A stretch of DNA of 5,767 nt from Bacilli bacterium. GTDB lineage: Bacteria > Bacillota > Bacilli > Tumebacillales > JAQBPP01. Position numbers and translations under genes: made by a program. How positions within the stretch are numbered: position 1 is the first letter of the stretch; every line of letters begins with the position of its first letter. The notes beneath the pieces were generated by a model. It was not told the DNA's origin and did not search any database. It worked only from the letters and a program-made list of their open reading frames with translations. The stretch is taken from NCBI GenBank assembly GCA_028287455.1, contig JAQBPP010000392.1, forward strand, positions 1 through 5,767. Reading direction: 5' to 3'. Shown here one piece after another: positions 5,278 through 5,767 of this stretch.

Positions 5278-5767
5278 TTGAGAAAATTAAATCCGATACG
5301 GAAGGCGAGCCGCAAGCGCACACTCGGAAGCCGGAGGCAGGAAGAAGACCAAGCCGCCTCTGACGATCAAAACGATCGGGTAGGTTTGAATGAAGATGAT
5401 TCCTATCAACCTGAACAATTTGTTTTATCCGATTTGCAAGCGAATAAACAGTATTTGCAAAACTTTTTCACGAATGCATCTGATGTGATTATTCGAGAGG
5501 CACGGATGGTAAACGGAACTAGCTTCCTCGTGCTGTATGTGGTTGGGCTGGTAGACACAGACCACATAGACAACCGCCTGATGGCACCCTTGATGTATGG
5601 ACCAGGCATAGAAAATAAGTTGACTGAGAAGCAGCCCGAAACTATGAAGGATCTGATGGAACTTGTCGTCTCCTTTGGTCAGACAAAGAGTTTGAACTCA
5701 TTGACTGAAGGAATAGATCGTTTAATAACTGGGGAAACGCTGCTGTTCATTGATGGGTTTGATGAGG
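5278..5767 (+). CDS. GerA-type spore germination protein, N-terminal part
   Basis: The first 163 codons of a GerA-family receptor subunit, cut by the window end. The start is a TTG with an excellent ribosome binding site (5263-5270). Residues 1-50 are hydrophilic, first strongly basic (RKLNPIRKASRKRTLGSRRQ) then acidic, as in the variable cytoplasmic leader of GerA proteins. The recognisable domain begins around QANKQYLQNFFTNASDVIIRE, continues through FLVLYVVGLVDTDHIDNRLMAPLM, and reaches TGETLLFIDGFDE, the family's characteristic 'G.T.LFIDG.D' strand. The membrane half is beyond the window. Family members sit in the spore inner membrane with GerB and GerC subunits and act as the nutrient-gated ion channel that triggers germination. 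The gene diverges from the gerC-type gene; the gerB-type partner is not in the window and may follow downstream. Confidence 0.92.
   Translation, partial: MRKLNPIRKASRKRTLGSRRQEEDQAASDDQNDRVGLNEDDSYQPEQFVLSDLQANKQYLQNFFTNASDVIIREARMVNGTSFLVLYVVGLVDTDHIDNRLMAPLMYGPGIENKLTEKQPETMKDLMELVVSFGQTKSLNSLTEGIDRLITGETLLFIDGFDE

Overview
The window reads as chromosomal DNA of an endospore-forming Firmicute in the Bacillales. It holds two spore germinant-receptor genes (a GerC-type lipoprotein and the start of a GerA-type membrane subunit), a DUF421 membrane protein of the kind found in spore membranes, and a secreted DUF3889 protein of the Bacillus YqzG type. Strong AGGAGG-type ribosome binding sites and several TTG or GTG starts fit the same group. 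The balanced base composition suits genera such as Brevibacillus or Tumebacillus better than AT-rich Bacillus, but the genus cannot be fixed from this stretch.

Layout. Bases 1-131 (+) are the C-terminal end of a Gfo/Idh/MocA-type oxidoreductase. Bases 166-648 (+) encode a thioredoxin-type glutathione peroxidase with a TTG start. Bases 680-1012 (+) encode a small, unrecognised multi-pass membrane protein. An extended -10 promoter overlaps the stop codon of that gene and probably drives an aldo/keto reductase at 1053-1991 (+). A 12-bp perfect hairpin at 2000-2034 closes this gene and faces the convergent DUF3889 gene (2071-2406, -), so it probably works in both directions. A divergent spacer carrying an inverted repeat then leads to a zinc-ribbon Nudix hydrolase (about 2506-3090, +). 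That gene converges on a DUF421 membrane protein (3154-3867, -), which lies downstream of the GerC-type lipoprotein gene (3931 to about 5124, -). A roughly 150-bp divergent spacer separates GerC from the GerA-type gene that begins at 5278 (+) and runs off the window.

How the genes fit together. The right-hand part (3154-5767) looks like a spore-membrane locus. The GerA and GerC subunits belong to one receptor type, but here they are transcribed away from each other, and a DUF421 gene follows gerC. Candidate forespore sigma-G-like promoters precede both gerA and the DUF421 gene. The left-hand part is a set of housekeeping or redox genes (peroxidase, aldo/keto reductase, Nudix hydrolase) with no evident common pathway. 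I see no tRNA or rRNA genes, CRISPR arrays, insertion sequences or phage genes. Nothing in the window clearly amounts to an undescribed system. The most interesting points are the divergent germination locus, the association with DUF421, and an ATGAAATGA start arrangement at the DUF421 gene.
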